A DNA stretch of 64,000 nt, taken from positions 1 through 64,000 of the forward strand of contig NZ_JACOGG010000002.1 of assembly GCF_014284365.1 (NCBI RefSeq). Direction: 5' to 3'. The notes beneath the pieces are model-generated. The model was not told the origin of the DNA, ran no database searches, and worked only from the letters and a program-made list of their open reading frames with translations. Of this stretch, positions 57,172 to 64,000 are shown in pieces; within the stretch, counting starts at the first letter, position 1; each line of letters opens with the position of its first letter. This DNA comes from Cognatundibacterium rugosum. GTDB lineage: Bacteria; Pseudomonadota; Gammaproteobacteria; Burkholderiales; Burkholderiaceae_D. The translations under genes were made by a program, and so were the position numbers.

Positions 57172-58179
57172 TCACTGTTTAGGCTGATACACCGCGTCGC
57201 GTACCACGATGCGCTTAGGCAGCAGCTTCAGCTCGGTAAAGCTGTCTGCAATCGCCTGCTGCTCCTTAATCACGGCTTCCGATAAAGGCTTGACGCCATA
57301 CGCAAAGCGCTGTGCGGCCAGCTCCACGATTGCTGGCTCCAGTCCGACCTGAGTCGATAACAAGGTAGCGGTTGCTTTCAGATTTTTCTGACTCCAGTCA
57401 TCCGAACGGGCCAGCTCATCAATGATTTGGCGTATCACTTCCGGATTTTTCTGGGCAAAGTTGCGCGCCGCCAGATAGAACTGGTGATTGCTGACCACGC
57501 CCTTGCCATCGGCCAGCACGCGTGCGCCGAGTTGCTTTTCAGCGGCCGCCAGGAAAGGATCCCAGATCACCCAGGCATCCACGCTGCCGCGTTCAAAGGC
57601 AGCTCTGGCATCGGCTGGTGGTAAGAAAACCAGTTCTACATCCTTATAAGCCAGACCGGATTTTTCGAGTAATTTCACCAGCAGGTAATGCACATTCGAG
57701 CCCTTGTTGAGCGCGATTTTCTTACCCTTCAGTTCGCTCAAAGACTTCAGTGCAGAGCCCTTAGGAACAACGATAGCCTCACCACCCGGTGCCGGTGGTT
57801 CATAGCCCACATACAGCAAATCAGCACCGGCTGCCTGTGCAAAGATAGGCGGCGCTTCGCCGGTGGTGCCAAAGTCGATACTGCCTACATTCAAGCCTTC
57901 CAGCAATTGTGGTCCGGCCGGAAATTCGATCCAGCGGACTTCTACGCCGCTGCCAGCCAGTCTTTTCTCCAATGCTCCGCTGGCTTTGAGTACAACCAGG
58001 GTGCCGTATTTTTGATAGCCGATGCGTACGACCTGGGCACTGCCTGGTTTGCTCTGCGCCGCTGCGGACTGCGCTGTCAGCAAAGTGACGGCCACCAGCG
58101 CCAGCAAAGAAAATACGTTCATTACCAAACTTTTTCCCGCCAGCCACGCTGATTGAATTCTGTTGTATTGATGTTGCAT
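57172..58179 (-). CDS. ssuA: Aliphatic sulfonate ABC transporter substrate-binding protein
   Basis: The 335-residue product has a signal peptide; a Met at residue 20 (MNVFSLLALVAVTLLTAQSA) may be the real start, giving a more usual signal. The binding domain shows [40 protein letters not shown] and [20 protein letters not shown], matching SsuA. It captures alkanesulfonates in the periplasm for SsuBC. It follows ssuE by 148 bases and precedes a second paralogue by 7 bases. Confidence 0.93.
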   Translation of the reverse strand: MQHQYNRIQSAWLAGKSLVMNVFSLLALVAVTLLTAQSAAAQSKPGSAQVVRIGYQKYGTLVVLKASGALEKRLAGSGVEVRWIEFPAGPQLLEGLNVGSIDFGTTGEAPPIFAQAAGADLLYVGYEPPAPGGEAIVVPKGSALKSLSELKGKKIALNKGSNVHYLLVKLLEKSGLAYKDVELVFLPPADARAAFERGSVDAWVIWDPFLAAAEKQLGARVLADGKGVVSNHQFYLAARNFAQKNPEVIRQIIDELARSDDWSQKNLKATATLLSTQVGLEPAIVELAAQRFAYGVKPLSEAVIKEQQAIADSFTELKLLPKRIVVRDAVYQPKQ

Positions 58180-58327
58180 ACTATGTGCTTTCTAATGGTG
58201 TCAGGTATGAGACTGCCCCTGCCGGCACTGCTCAGGTGGGCATAGTCACTGCATTTCTGGCTGGAGTCCGGGCCTGGTGCCTGCAGACTTCAGTCAGCAT
58301 GTATTCGGAAATAGAACAGATTTCGGG

Positions 58328-58924
58328 CTAGGCGCGACAGCGCATTTCTGGCGCGATGGCACTGCGTGAAGCAAGGCGGGAGAGATGATATTGACGCATG
58401 GATTCCAGCGTTTCGTGCAATAGTTCTACGCCATGATTGACGCGCTCTGCGATGGCTGGGTCGATTTGCAGCCCCTCGGTTTCATGCCATTGTATCTGTG
58501 CATCGGTAGCATAGATGCTGGGCAAAATATAGCGTGCCGATAAAGAAGCCAGTATCGGACGCAGGCTGTAATCAAGTGCCAGCATATGTGATTGTGAGCC
58601 CGCAGTTGCGATGGGCAATATAACCTTTCCAGCCAGGCCATCCTGCGGCAACACATCCAGAAAAGATTTCAGCAAACCGCTGTAAGAAGCTTTGTAAATC
58701 GGCGTAGCAATCACCACCGCCTCTGCTTTTGCCAGCAACTGGCGGGCTGCCAGCAATTCCGGATCGCTAAAGTCTGCATTGAAAATTGCCTGTACCGGCA
58801 ACTCACGGATAGGCACACTGACCGTGCGCTGACCATAAGCTTTGAGCTTTTCGCCCACATAATCCAGTAGCCGGGCGGAACGCGAAGGCGTCACCGGGCT
58901 GCCAGAGAGTAATAACACGCTCAT
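58328..58924 (-). CDS. ssuE: NAD(P)H-dependent FMN reductase SsuE
   Basis: The ATG at 58922-58924 has AAGGAG upstream (MSVLLLSGSPVTPSRSARLL, 198 residues). The longer frame runs back through the interspersed repeat and is not real. The flavodoxin-like fold has the phosphate-binding SGSPVTPSRS and the ATPIYKASYSGLLKSFLDVL PQDGL motif of the SsuE family. It supplies FMNH2 to SsuD. It heads the ssuE-ssuA-ssuA2-ssuD-ssuC-ssuB group. Repeat copy B lies directly upstream. Confidence 0.93.
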   Translation of the reverse strand: MSVLLLSGSPVTPSRSARLLDYVGEKLKAYGQRTVSVPIRELPVQAIFNADFSDPELLAARQLLAKAEAVVIATPIYKASYSGLLKSFLDVLPQDGLAGKVILPIATAGSQSHMLALDYSLRPILASLSARYILPSIYATDAQIQWHETEGLQIDPAIAERVNHGVELLHETLESMRQYHLSRLASRSAIAPEMRCRA

Positions 58925-58945
58925 CACATCTCCTTCATCGAGGTT

Positions 58946-59047
58946 AGGACTGACGCAAAATTGTCCCGGCAAGGCATGGCGACACAGGCAGTACAAGCTG
59001 TACGGCAAGGAGCCATAACGCCGCTGGGGCGGTTTTTCGTGAGTCCT
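58946..59047. repeat. About 100-bp interspersed repeat with inverted ends, copy B
   Basis: The element starts AGGACTGACGCAAAATTGTC and ends GGTTTTTCGTGAGTCCT. It contains CGGCAAGGCATGGCGACACA, then GTACAAGCTGTACGGCAAGG, and CATAACGCCGCTGGGGCGG. It shares most of the right half with copy A (23439-23539). It lies between the sbp stop and the ssuE start, so the ssuE promoter must lie inside or beyond it. Confidence 0.85.
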
Positions 59048-59148
59048 AAAGGAAAAGAATTCAGGTGACGCTGTTGCGTGGCGTACCCCTGTTTTCCATA
59101 TATTTACTTCATTTGTGCAGGCAGACAGCTGCCTGCACACTTTTATCA

Positions 59149-60171
59149 TTAACGCTTACCTGGCTGATAAATCTGATCGAAAATACCGCCATCCGCGAAA
59201 TGGGTTTTCTGCGCTTTAGTCCAGCCGCCGAACACATCATCAATCGTGAACAACTTCACATTCGGGAATTGCGCTGCATATTTTTTCGTCGCTTTTTCTG
59301 TGGTCGGACGATAGTAGTGTTTAGCAATCGCGTCCTGGCCTTCGTCGCTGTACAGGTACTGCAAATAAGCCTCTGCCACCTTGCGTGTACCACGCCGGTC
59401 AACCACTTTATCGACGACTGCAACGGCCGGCTCAGCCAGAATACTGGTGGATGGAACGACGATCTCGACTTTATCCGGGCCCAGTTCTTTGATCGCCAAC
59501 AGCGCTTCGTTTTCCCAGGCCAGCAATACATCACCAATACCGCGCTCTACAAAGGTAGTAGTGGCACCACGCGCACCGGAATCGAGTACCGGTACGTTTT
59601 TATACAGCTTACTCAGAAATTCTTTGGCACTGGCTTCAGAACCACCTGGTTGTTTCAAGGCATAGCCCCAGGCCGCCAGATGATTCCAGCGTGCGCCGCC
59701 GGAGGTTTTAGGATTCGGTGTGATAACGGCCACACCCGGTTTGACCACGTCATTCCAGTCTTTAATCGCTTTTGGATTTCCTTTGCGCACCAAAAATACA
59801 ATGGTGGAGGTATAAGGGGATGAGTTATGCGGCAAACGTTTTTGCCAGTTTTTATCGAGCAGATTTTTTTCTGCCAGTGCATCAGTGTCATAGGCCAGAG
59901 CCAGCGTGGCGACGTCCGCGTCAAGCCCGTCTATCACAGCACGTGCCTGTTTGCCGGAGCCACCATGCGACTGTTTAATGGTGACTTTATCACCGGTTTT
60001 CGCCTGCCATTGTTTAGCAAATGCCTGATTGATATCCTGGTACAGCTCACGGGTAGGATCGTAAGAGACATTTAACAAAGAAATATCGGCGGCCTGCGCT
60101 GTTGCAGTTAAACCGAAACTCAGTGCGACACTGGCTGCCAGCGCCGACCAGGAAAATTGAGCAATTGCCAT
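59149..60171 (-). CDS. sbp: Sulfate ABC transporter substrate-binding protein
   Basis: The ATG at 60169-60171 ([20 protein letters not shown]) gives a signal peptide ending TATAQAA and 340 residues, with GGAAAG upstream. The frame extends another 104 codons upstream, but through promoter and repeat copy C, so that start is rejected. The mature part is Sbp-type ([60 protein letters not shown]). It binds sulfate or thiosulfate for CysTWA. The partner genes are about 7.5 kb downstream, past the ssu operon. Confidence 0.96.
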   Translation of the reverse strand: MAIAQFSWSALAASVALSFGLTATAQAADISLLNVSYDPTRELYQDINQAFAKQWQAKTGDKVTIKQSHGGSGKQARAVIDGLDADVATLALAYDTDALAEKNLLDKNWQKRLPHNSSPYTSTIVFLVRKGNPKAIKDWNDVVKPGVAVITPNPKTSGGARWNHLAAWGYALKQPGGSEASAKEFLSKLYKNVPVLDSGARGATTTFVERGIGDVLLAWENEALLAIKELGPDKVEIVVPSTSILAEPAVAVVDKVVDRRGTRKVAEAYLQYLYSDEGQDAIAKHYYRPTTEKATKKYAAQFPNVKLFTIDDVFGGWTKAQKTHFADGGIFDQIYQPGKR

Positions 60172-60240
60172 AACTGTACTTTCCAACTTGTAGGGGTAAA
60201 TAATCGAGAATTTCAGAATAAAGACATTCTTTATATTTGA

Positions 60241-60255
60241 AAACGATTTTTTTTG
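60241..60255 (-). promoter_or_regulatory. AT-rich motif shared by sbp and cysT upstream regions
   Basis: The sequence AAAACGATTTTTTTT is identical to a stretch upstream of cysT (51729-51743). Its C is 74 bases before the sbp start codon, against 67 for cysT. This is a candidate shared sulfur-regulated promoter element. Confidence 0.5.
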
Positions 60256-60282
60256 ACGATCTATATTCTCAATAAGCATATA

Positions 60283-60382
60283 GAACTGGCGCAAAAGTGT
60301 GTCAGCAAGGTATGACGATGCAAACAATACATTGGTGCGGCAAGGTATCAAAACGCAGTTGGGATGGTTTGCAAAAGTCCTG
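60283..60382. repeat. About 100-bp interspersed repeat, copy C (diverged)
   Basis: The element starts AGAACTGGCGCAAAAGTGTG and ends TGGTTTGCAAAAGTCCT. It shares the paired CAGCAAGGTATGACGA and GCGGCAAGGTATCAAAACGC blocks with the other copies, at the same spacing and total length. It is upstream of sbp. Confidence 0.7.
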
Positions 60383-60521
60383 ACATGAAGAGATGCATAG
60401 CAAGGAAACGGAGGGTCGGCTACACTATGCCGGTCTTGCATCAAATGAAAGCTGGCTATAGTCGCCAGTGACAAACTATTCACCGCAATCGCGGTCTGAC
60501 ATCTTTATCCAGGAGTTCGCC

Positions 60522-61082
60522 ATGTTGCTACGTACACAGTTGCTCGCTATCACTTTCGCCGGACTCGGTCTGGCGAGCGACTACGCCAGCGCACAGGATG
60601 CCTGCCCGGCAGTACTGAAACACAGTTTTAAGCGCTTGCAGGATGATGCGCCGCAAGACTTATGTCAGTACACAGGCAAAGTGGCGCTGGTCGTCAATAC
60701 TGCCAGCTATTGCGGCTTCACCAAGCAGTATGAAGGTCTGGAAAAGATGTTTGCCAAATACAGTGATAAGGGCCTGGTGGTGCTGGGTTTTCCATCAAAT
60801 GACTTCGGCAAACAAGAGCCGGGGAACAGCAAGGAAATCGCCGACTTCTGCTTTAATACCTATGGCGTGAAATTCCCCATGTTTGCGAAAACCGTAGTCA
60901 GCGGTAAGGATATGAATCCCTTCTATGCTGAACTGGTCAAAGCCACCGGCACCACACCGAAGTGGAATTTCTATAAATACCTGATCGACCGCAAAGGCAA
61001 TGTGGTCGCGGCTTACTCCAGCATGACGACACCGGATGATAAAAAACTGGTGGCCGATATTGAGAAAGCGCTGGCGCAATAA
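60522..61082 (+). CDS. Exported glutathione peroxidase-family protein
   Basis: The ATG at 60522 has AGGAG upstream (MLLRTQLLAITFAGLGLASD) and gives a signal peptide ending YASAQD; the 186-residue product is therefore likely periplasmic. The catalytic Cys is in VVNTASYCGFTKQYEGLEKM, with the Gln in FPSNDFGKQEPG and the Trp in TPKWNFYKYLIDRKG. A cysteine replaces selenocysteine. Most bacterial GPx proteins are cytoplasmic and use thioredoxin, so the reductant in the periplasm is open. It probably removes organic peroxides. Confidence 0.92.
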   Translation: MLLRTQLLAITFAGLGLASDYASAQDACPAVLKHSFKRLQDDAPQDLCQYTGKVALVVNTASYCGFTKQYEGLEKMFAKYSDKGLVVLGFPSNDFGKQEPGNSKEIADFCFNTYGVKFPMFAKTVVSGKDMNPFYAELVKATGTTPKWNFYKYLIDRKGNVVAAYSSMTTPDDKKLVADIEKALAQ

Positions 61083-61140
61083 TTCTCTACATGCAAGCTA
61101 TATGCGCGCCAGAGGCTGAAAACCCTGCAAAACCCTGCAA

Positions 61141-61177
61141 AAAAAAATGAACCCTGCTACGGCAGGGTTCATTTTTT
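61141..61177. terminator. Bidirectional terminator between the peroxidase and TetR genes
   Basis: A 16-bp stem (AAAAAATGAACCCTGC / GCAGGGTTCATTTTTT) with a 4-base loop and A/T flanks serves both convergent genes. A short tandem AAAACCCTGC repeat precedes it. Confidence 0.93.
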
Positions 61178-61220
61178 CAATACTGCGTCAATCAGCCCCA
61201 AATTTTCCTTTGCGACCTGC

Positions 61221-61844
61221 TCAAAACTGCGCACGCGCCTGTTCTGATAAAAATCCACCTATGGTCGCATGCACCATCGCATCCACGATTTGTTCATGGC
61301 TGAGTTTCTTATCCCTGAGCAGGAATTCCATGGTCGGATCGCAGGCACGGGAATACAGGGTATAGACCAGCACATCGTCCGGTACCAGCGGCGTCAGCGC
61401 CCCCTGTTCGCGGGCTCGCGCCACCATGGCATGAAAGCGCTTATGCACTTTCAACGCCACCATCACGTATTCCAGGTTCAGCATCAGGCTACGCTGTAAG
61501 GTCAGACTGGTTGAAGGTAAATGCGGCACACCTCCCTGCAACCGTAGTCTGAGTGACCAGGCCAGGATATGCCGTATCTGCGCCAGCGCCGGTAAGTCCG
61601 CAGACAGGCTGTCGAGCTCCGCGACGGTGGCATTCAACAAGCGGGTCAGCGCCGCAGCCGCCAGCTTTTCTTTCGACGAGAAATGCTTATACAGGCTGCC
61701 TTTGGCGATGCCGACTGCATCGGACACATCATCCATGGTCATCAGGTCGTAGCCTTTTTCCGATAACAGGCGGTTCACGGCATCGATGATGGCCTCTTCA
61801 CGTGCATCAAACTGTTGTTTTTTAAAGGGAATTTTTATCTGCAT
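61221..61844 (-). CDS. TetR-family transcriptional regulator
   Basis: The ATG at 61842-61844 (MQIKIPFKKQQFDAREEAII) is preferred to a GTG five codons earlier; 207 residues. The N-terminal DNA-binding domain is typical (AIIDAVNRLLSEKGYDLMTM, DDVSDAVGIAKGSLYKHFSS KEKLAAAAL). The C-terminal ligand domain has no recognised subfamily. A perfect 14-bp palindrome lies upstream at 61886-61899, probably its own operator. It is divergent from the FAD-dependent oxidoreductase gene, a possible target. Confidence 0.92.
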   Translation of the reverse strand: MQIKIPFKKQQFDAREEAIIDAVNRLLSEKGYDLMTMDDVSDAVGIAKGSLYKHFSSKEKLAAAALTRLLNATVAELDSLSADLPALAQIRHILAWSLRLRLQGGVPHLPSTSLTLQRSLMLNLEYVMVALKVHKRFHAMVARAREQGALTPLVPDDVLVYTLYSRACDPTMEFLLRDKKLSHEQIVDAMVHATIGGFLSEQARAQF

Positions 61845-61885
61845 GATATTTTTCTGCACAAAATAAAACTTTGTAGTATATTTTA

Positions 61886-61899
61886 TGACTGATCAGTCA
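61886..61899. promoter_or_regulatory. Palindromic operator upstream of the TetR gene
   Basis: TGACTGATCAGTCA is a perfect palindrome of the form often bound by TetR-family repressors (compare the ACTGATCAGT core). It is 42 bases before the tetR-type start codon and about 185 bases before the divergent oxidoreductase gene. Confidence 0.75.
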
Positions 61900-62083
61900 C
61901 GTTTTGAAATTAATAGTCATATTTTACTCCAGCATAGCGTGATGCACAGGAAATCTGGGGTAAAACAGAAAAAGTAATGGCGTCAGGTGCGAATAACAAC
62001 GTTCCTGCAAGAAATAACCGCAGTGCAACCTTAGCGTCACATCAAGGTGTGATAATAAAAATCCAACAACGATCTCTGCCCCT

Positions 62084-63394
62084 ATGAAAATCGCTGTCAT
62101 CGGCTCCGGCATCTCCGGCTTGTCTTGCGCCTACGAATTGTCCAAGGTAAAACTTGCGGTTACCCCTGAGGTGAGCTTGTTTGAGGCCAACGATTACTTT
62201 GGTGGGCATACCCATACTGTTGACGTCAGTCTGGAAGGCAACACCTTCGGTGTCGATACCGGCTTCCTGGTGTTCAATCACAAAACCTATCCCAATCTGG
62301 TGCGGCTGTTTCAGGATTTACAGATAGAGACCGTAACGACCGATATGTCGTTCTCAGTCAAAATGCCGCAAGGCGGACGTTTGCTGGAGTGGGCTGGTGC
62401 CAATCTGGATACCGTATTCGCACAACGCAGAAATCTGTTCAATCCCGACTTTCTGCGCATGCTGCGCGATATTCTGCGTTTCAACAAACAGACTACCGCA
62501 CTTGCCCTGTCCGCCAGCCAGCAGGAATTCCACACACCCTTGGGCCAGTTCCTTGATCAGCATCGTTACAGCGACGGATTCCGACACGGGTATTTGCTGC
62601 CGATGGCGGCCTGCATCTGGTCCTGTCCCACCGAAACCATGATGGCGTTTCCGCTGTCGTCCTTTGTCAATTTCTGCCATAACCACGGCTTGCTGCAAGT
62701 CAATAACAGGCCACAATGGCAAACCGTCAAAGGCGGTGCGCGCCAGTATGTAGAGAAAATGCTGCCTGTAATCAGTCACTGCCATCTGAAAACGCCGGTC
62801 CACGCCGTGTATCAACATGCGCAGCGCAGCTGGATCGTCGAATCAACCCGCGGTATAGAAAGCTTTGATCAGGTTGTATTCGCCTGCCACAGCGACCAGA
62901 CCCTGGCCTTGCTGAAAGATGCCAGCGGCGCAGAGCGTAGTGTCTTGTCCGCCGTCGCTTATCAGCCAAATCACGCGGTACTGCATACCGATGCGAGCTT
63001 CCTGCCGACGCGTCGCAAAGCCTGGTCGGCCTGGAATTATGAGAGCGAAAATGGGGATGAGCCACGTGTCTGCGTGCATTACCTGATCAATCAATTGCAA
63101 CCGCTGCCATGTCAGACACCGGTGATCGTGACGCTCAATCCAATTCGTGAACCAGCGGCTGATAAAGTGCTGGCGCGCTATGACTATGCGCATCCGGTAT
63201 TTGACAGCAAAGCCGTTGCTGCGCAACAGGCACTGACACAGATACAAGGCCAGCGACAAGCCTGGTTTGCCGGTGCCTGGACCGGTTATGGCTTCCATGA
63301 AGATGGCTTGAAATCGGGACTGTTTGTGGCGAAAAATATCCTGGCGCGTGCCGGTTCTTCCGACACTGGCGACACGTGGTCAGCCGCTGCCTGA
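62084..63394 (+). CDS. FAD-dependent oxidoreductase (amine oxidase/phytoene desaturase-like)
   Basis: The 436-residue product has an N-terminal Rossmann motif KIAVIGSGISGLSCAYELSK and the second-strand Glu of FAD binding (VSLFEANDYFGGHTHTVDVS). The C-terminal flavin motif is AWFAGAWTGYGFHEDGLKSG. This subfamily is found next to DUF1365 and cyclopropane-fatty-acid-synthase-like genes, and is thought to act on membrane lipids. The next gene here, 9 bases on, is DUF1365. The substrate is not known. Confidence 0.9.
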   Translation: MKIAVIGSGISGLSCAYELSKVKLAVTPEVSLFEANDYFGGHTHTVDVSLEGNTFGVDTGFLVFNHKTYPNLVRLFQDLQIETVTTDMSFSVKMPQGGRLLEWAGANLDTVFAQRRNLFNPDFLRMLRDILRFNKQTTALALSASQQEFHTPLGQFLDQHRYSDGFRHGYLLPMAACIWSCPTETMMAFPLSSFVNFCHNHGLLQVNNRPQWQTVKGGARQYVEKMLPVISHCHLKTPVHAVYQHAQRSWIVESTRGIESFDQVVFACHSDQTLALLKDASGAERSVLSAVAYQPNHAVLHTDASFLPTRRKAWSAWNYESENGDEPRVCVHYLINQLQPLPCQTPVIVTLNPIREPAADKVLARYDYAHPVFDSKAVAAQQALTQIQGQRQAWFAGAWTGYGFHEDGLKSGLFVAKNILARAGSSDTGDTWSAAA

Positions 63395-63402
63395 GTCTGA
63401 CT

Positions 63403-64000
63403 ATGGATACCGCTCACACGACAGCCCACCACAGCGTGCGTCAGATAGAACTGTGCCGCGGTGTCGTGATCCATCAGCGCTTGCGTCCTGCTGTGCATGC
63501 CTTCCGTTATGGCGTGTTTTTTCTGCGCATACCGTTGCAAAATCTGGAACAACAGAGCACAGACGCCGGTTGTCGCCTGTTCTCACTCAATCGCTGGAAT
63601 TGCCTGTCGTTTTACAACCGTGACCACGGCGATGGTCAGGGCGCCTTGCTGACCTGGGCGCAGCAGATACTGCATGCGCATGGCGTGCATGATGCCGATG
63701 GCGATATCGTGCTGCAATGCTTTCCACGTGTATTTGGTTATGTGTTTAATCCGGTTTCTTTTTGGTTTTGCTACCGTCGGGACGGTGCACTGCGTGCGAT
63801 TCTGTGCGAGGTGAATAACACCTTCGGTGAAAAGCATGTGTATTTACTGGCCCAGGATGCAGCGCTGACAAATGGCCAGGAATATCAGGCAGAGAAAATT
63901 TTCCATGTGTCGCCGTTCTGCGAAGTACAGGGGCGTTACCGTTTTCGCTTCCTGCATCGTCACCCAACGCAGCACACACAGCATGCAGATAGCGTACCGG
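63403..64000 (+). CDS. DUF1365 domain protein (partial, runs off window)
   Basis: The frame from ATG 63403 is open to the window end (199 codons). It reads IELCRGVVIHQRLRPAVHAF, CFPRVFGYVFNPVSFWFCYR and EVNNTFGEKHVYLL, the DUF1365 signature (VxHxRxxPxxHxFxY, FGYxFNPVSFxxCY, EVxNTFGE). The function of the family is not established. It is co-transcribed with the oxidoreductase gene. A cyclopropane synthase-like gene is expected just beyond the edge. Confidence 0.9.
   Translation, partial: MDTAHTTAHHSVRQIELCRGVVIHQRLRPAVHAFRYGVFFLRIPLQNLEQQSTDAGCRLFSLNRWNCLSFYNRDHGDGQGALLTWAQQILHAHGVHDADGDIVLQCFPRVFGYVFNPVSFWFCYRRDGALRAILCEVNNTFGEKHVYLLAQDAALTNGQEYQAEKIFHVSPFCEVQGRYRFRFLHRHPTQHTQHADSVP

Larger units (their letters stand above)
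60172..60521. other. Gap between sbp and the glutathione peroxidase gene
   Basis: This 350-base stretch contains no supported gene. It holds the sbp promoter region (AT-rich, 60200-60270, with the motif shared with cysT), repeat copy C (60283-60382), and the leader of the glutathione peroxidase gene (AGGAG 6 bases before its ATG). Confidence 0.7.

Noticed and set aside
58925..59149. N-terminal extension of ssuE to 59149
   Set aside because: It reads through repeat copy B, and family homology begins at MSVLLLSGSP with a good ribosome-binding site.
60172..60483. N-terminal extension of sbp to a start at 60483
   Set aside because: The extra codons run through the promoter region and repeat copy C. 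The signal peptide and Shine-Dalgarno place the start at 60171.

Overview
This is a chromosomal window from a betaproteobacterium, most likely Burkholderiales and probably Oxalobacteraceae (Undibacterium/Herbaspirillum/Massilia-like). The evidence is gene order and protein character: uvrA divergent from an MFS-ssb pair; ftsY-ftsE-ftsX-rpoH divergent from rsmD-coaD-ferredoxin; the ctaC-ctaD-small protein-ctaG-DUF2970-ctaE / surf1-ctaA-ctaB-sco cytochrome oxidase cluster; bioC, comF and trmL together; and sbp, ssu and cysTWA-cysB genes. No tRNA, rRNA, CRISPR array or intact prophage was seen.

Layout. 1-4.2 kb is an accessory, partly AT-rich patch. It holds the edge of an IS3-family element, an orphan phnD-type binding protein, an LprI-like gene, small membrane proteins of unknown function, decayed IS66 and IS3 pieces, and a small secreted-protein gene with a stop at codon 2. 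The patch ends at ssb, whose 3' end is imperfectly repeated about 0.85 kb away. 4.2-18.4 kb has ssb, MFS, uvrA, pth, a patatin, an SPFH/ribbon-helix-helix operon, an MFS pump divergent from an SgrR-type regulator, a MATE pump and ychF. 18.5-28.4 kb has a hydrolase/GlxA-type regulator pair, a MOSC protein, a diguanylate cyclase, ferredoxin, coaD, rsmD, ftsYEX and rpoH, with a perfect CIRCE element before rpoH. 28.4-32.3 kb has a second patatin and a translationally coupled operon of an exported protein, an M48 protease and a lipoprotein. 32.4-41.8 kb is the aa3-type cytochrome c oxidase locus with its heme A and copper assembly factors. 42-47.7 kb has bioC, comF, trmL, a PAS-GGDEF-EAL protein and rfaE2.

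47.7-60.2 kb is a sulfur acquisition region on the minus strand: sbp, ssuE, two ssuA paralogues, ssuD, ssuC, ssuB, a one-domain molbindin, a degenerate EAL protein, cysT, cysW, cysA and cysB. Sulfate import (Sbp/CysTWA) and alkanesulfonate import and desulfonation (SsuABCDE) share the locus with the likely regulator CysB. 60.5-64 kb has an exported glutathione peroxidase, a TetR regulator, an FAD-dependent oxidoreductase and the start of a DUF1365 gene.

The least ordinary things are: a chimeric SCO1 protein whose own N-terminus has been replaced in frame by an AT-rich foreign lipoprotein domain; a family of about 100-bp interspersed repeats with inverted ends, three copies plus one shortened copy, mostly around the sulfur genes; the ssb 3'-end direct repeats bounding a small AT-rich cassette; and a shared 15-base motif at nearly the same distance before sbp and cysT.
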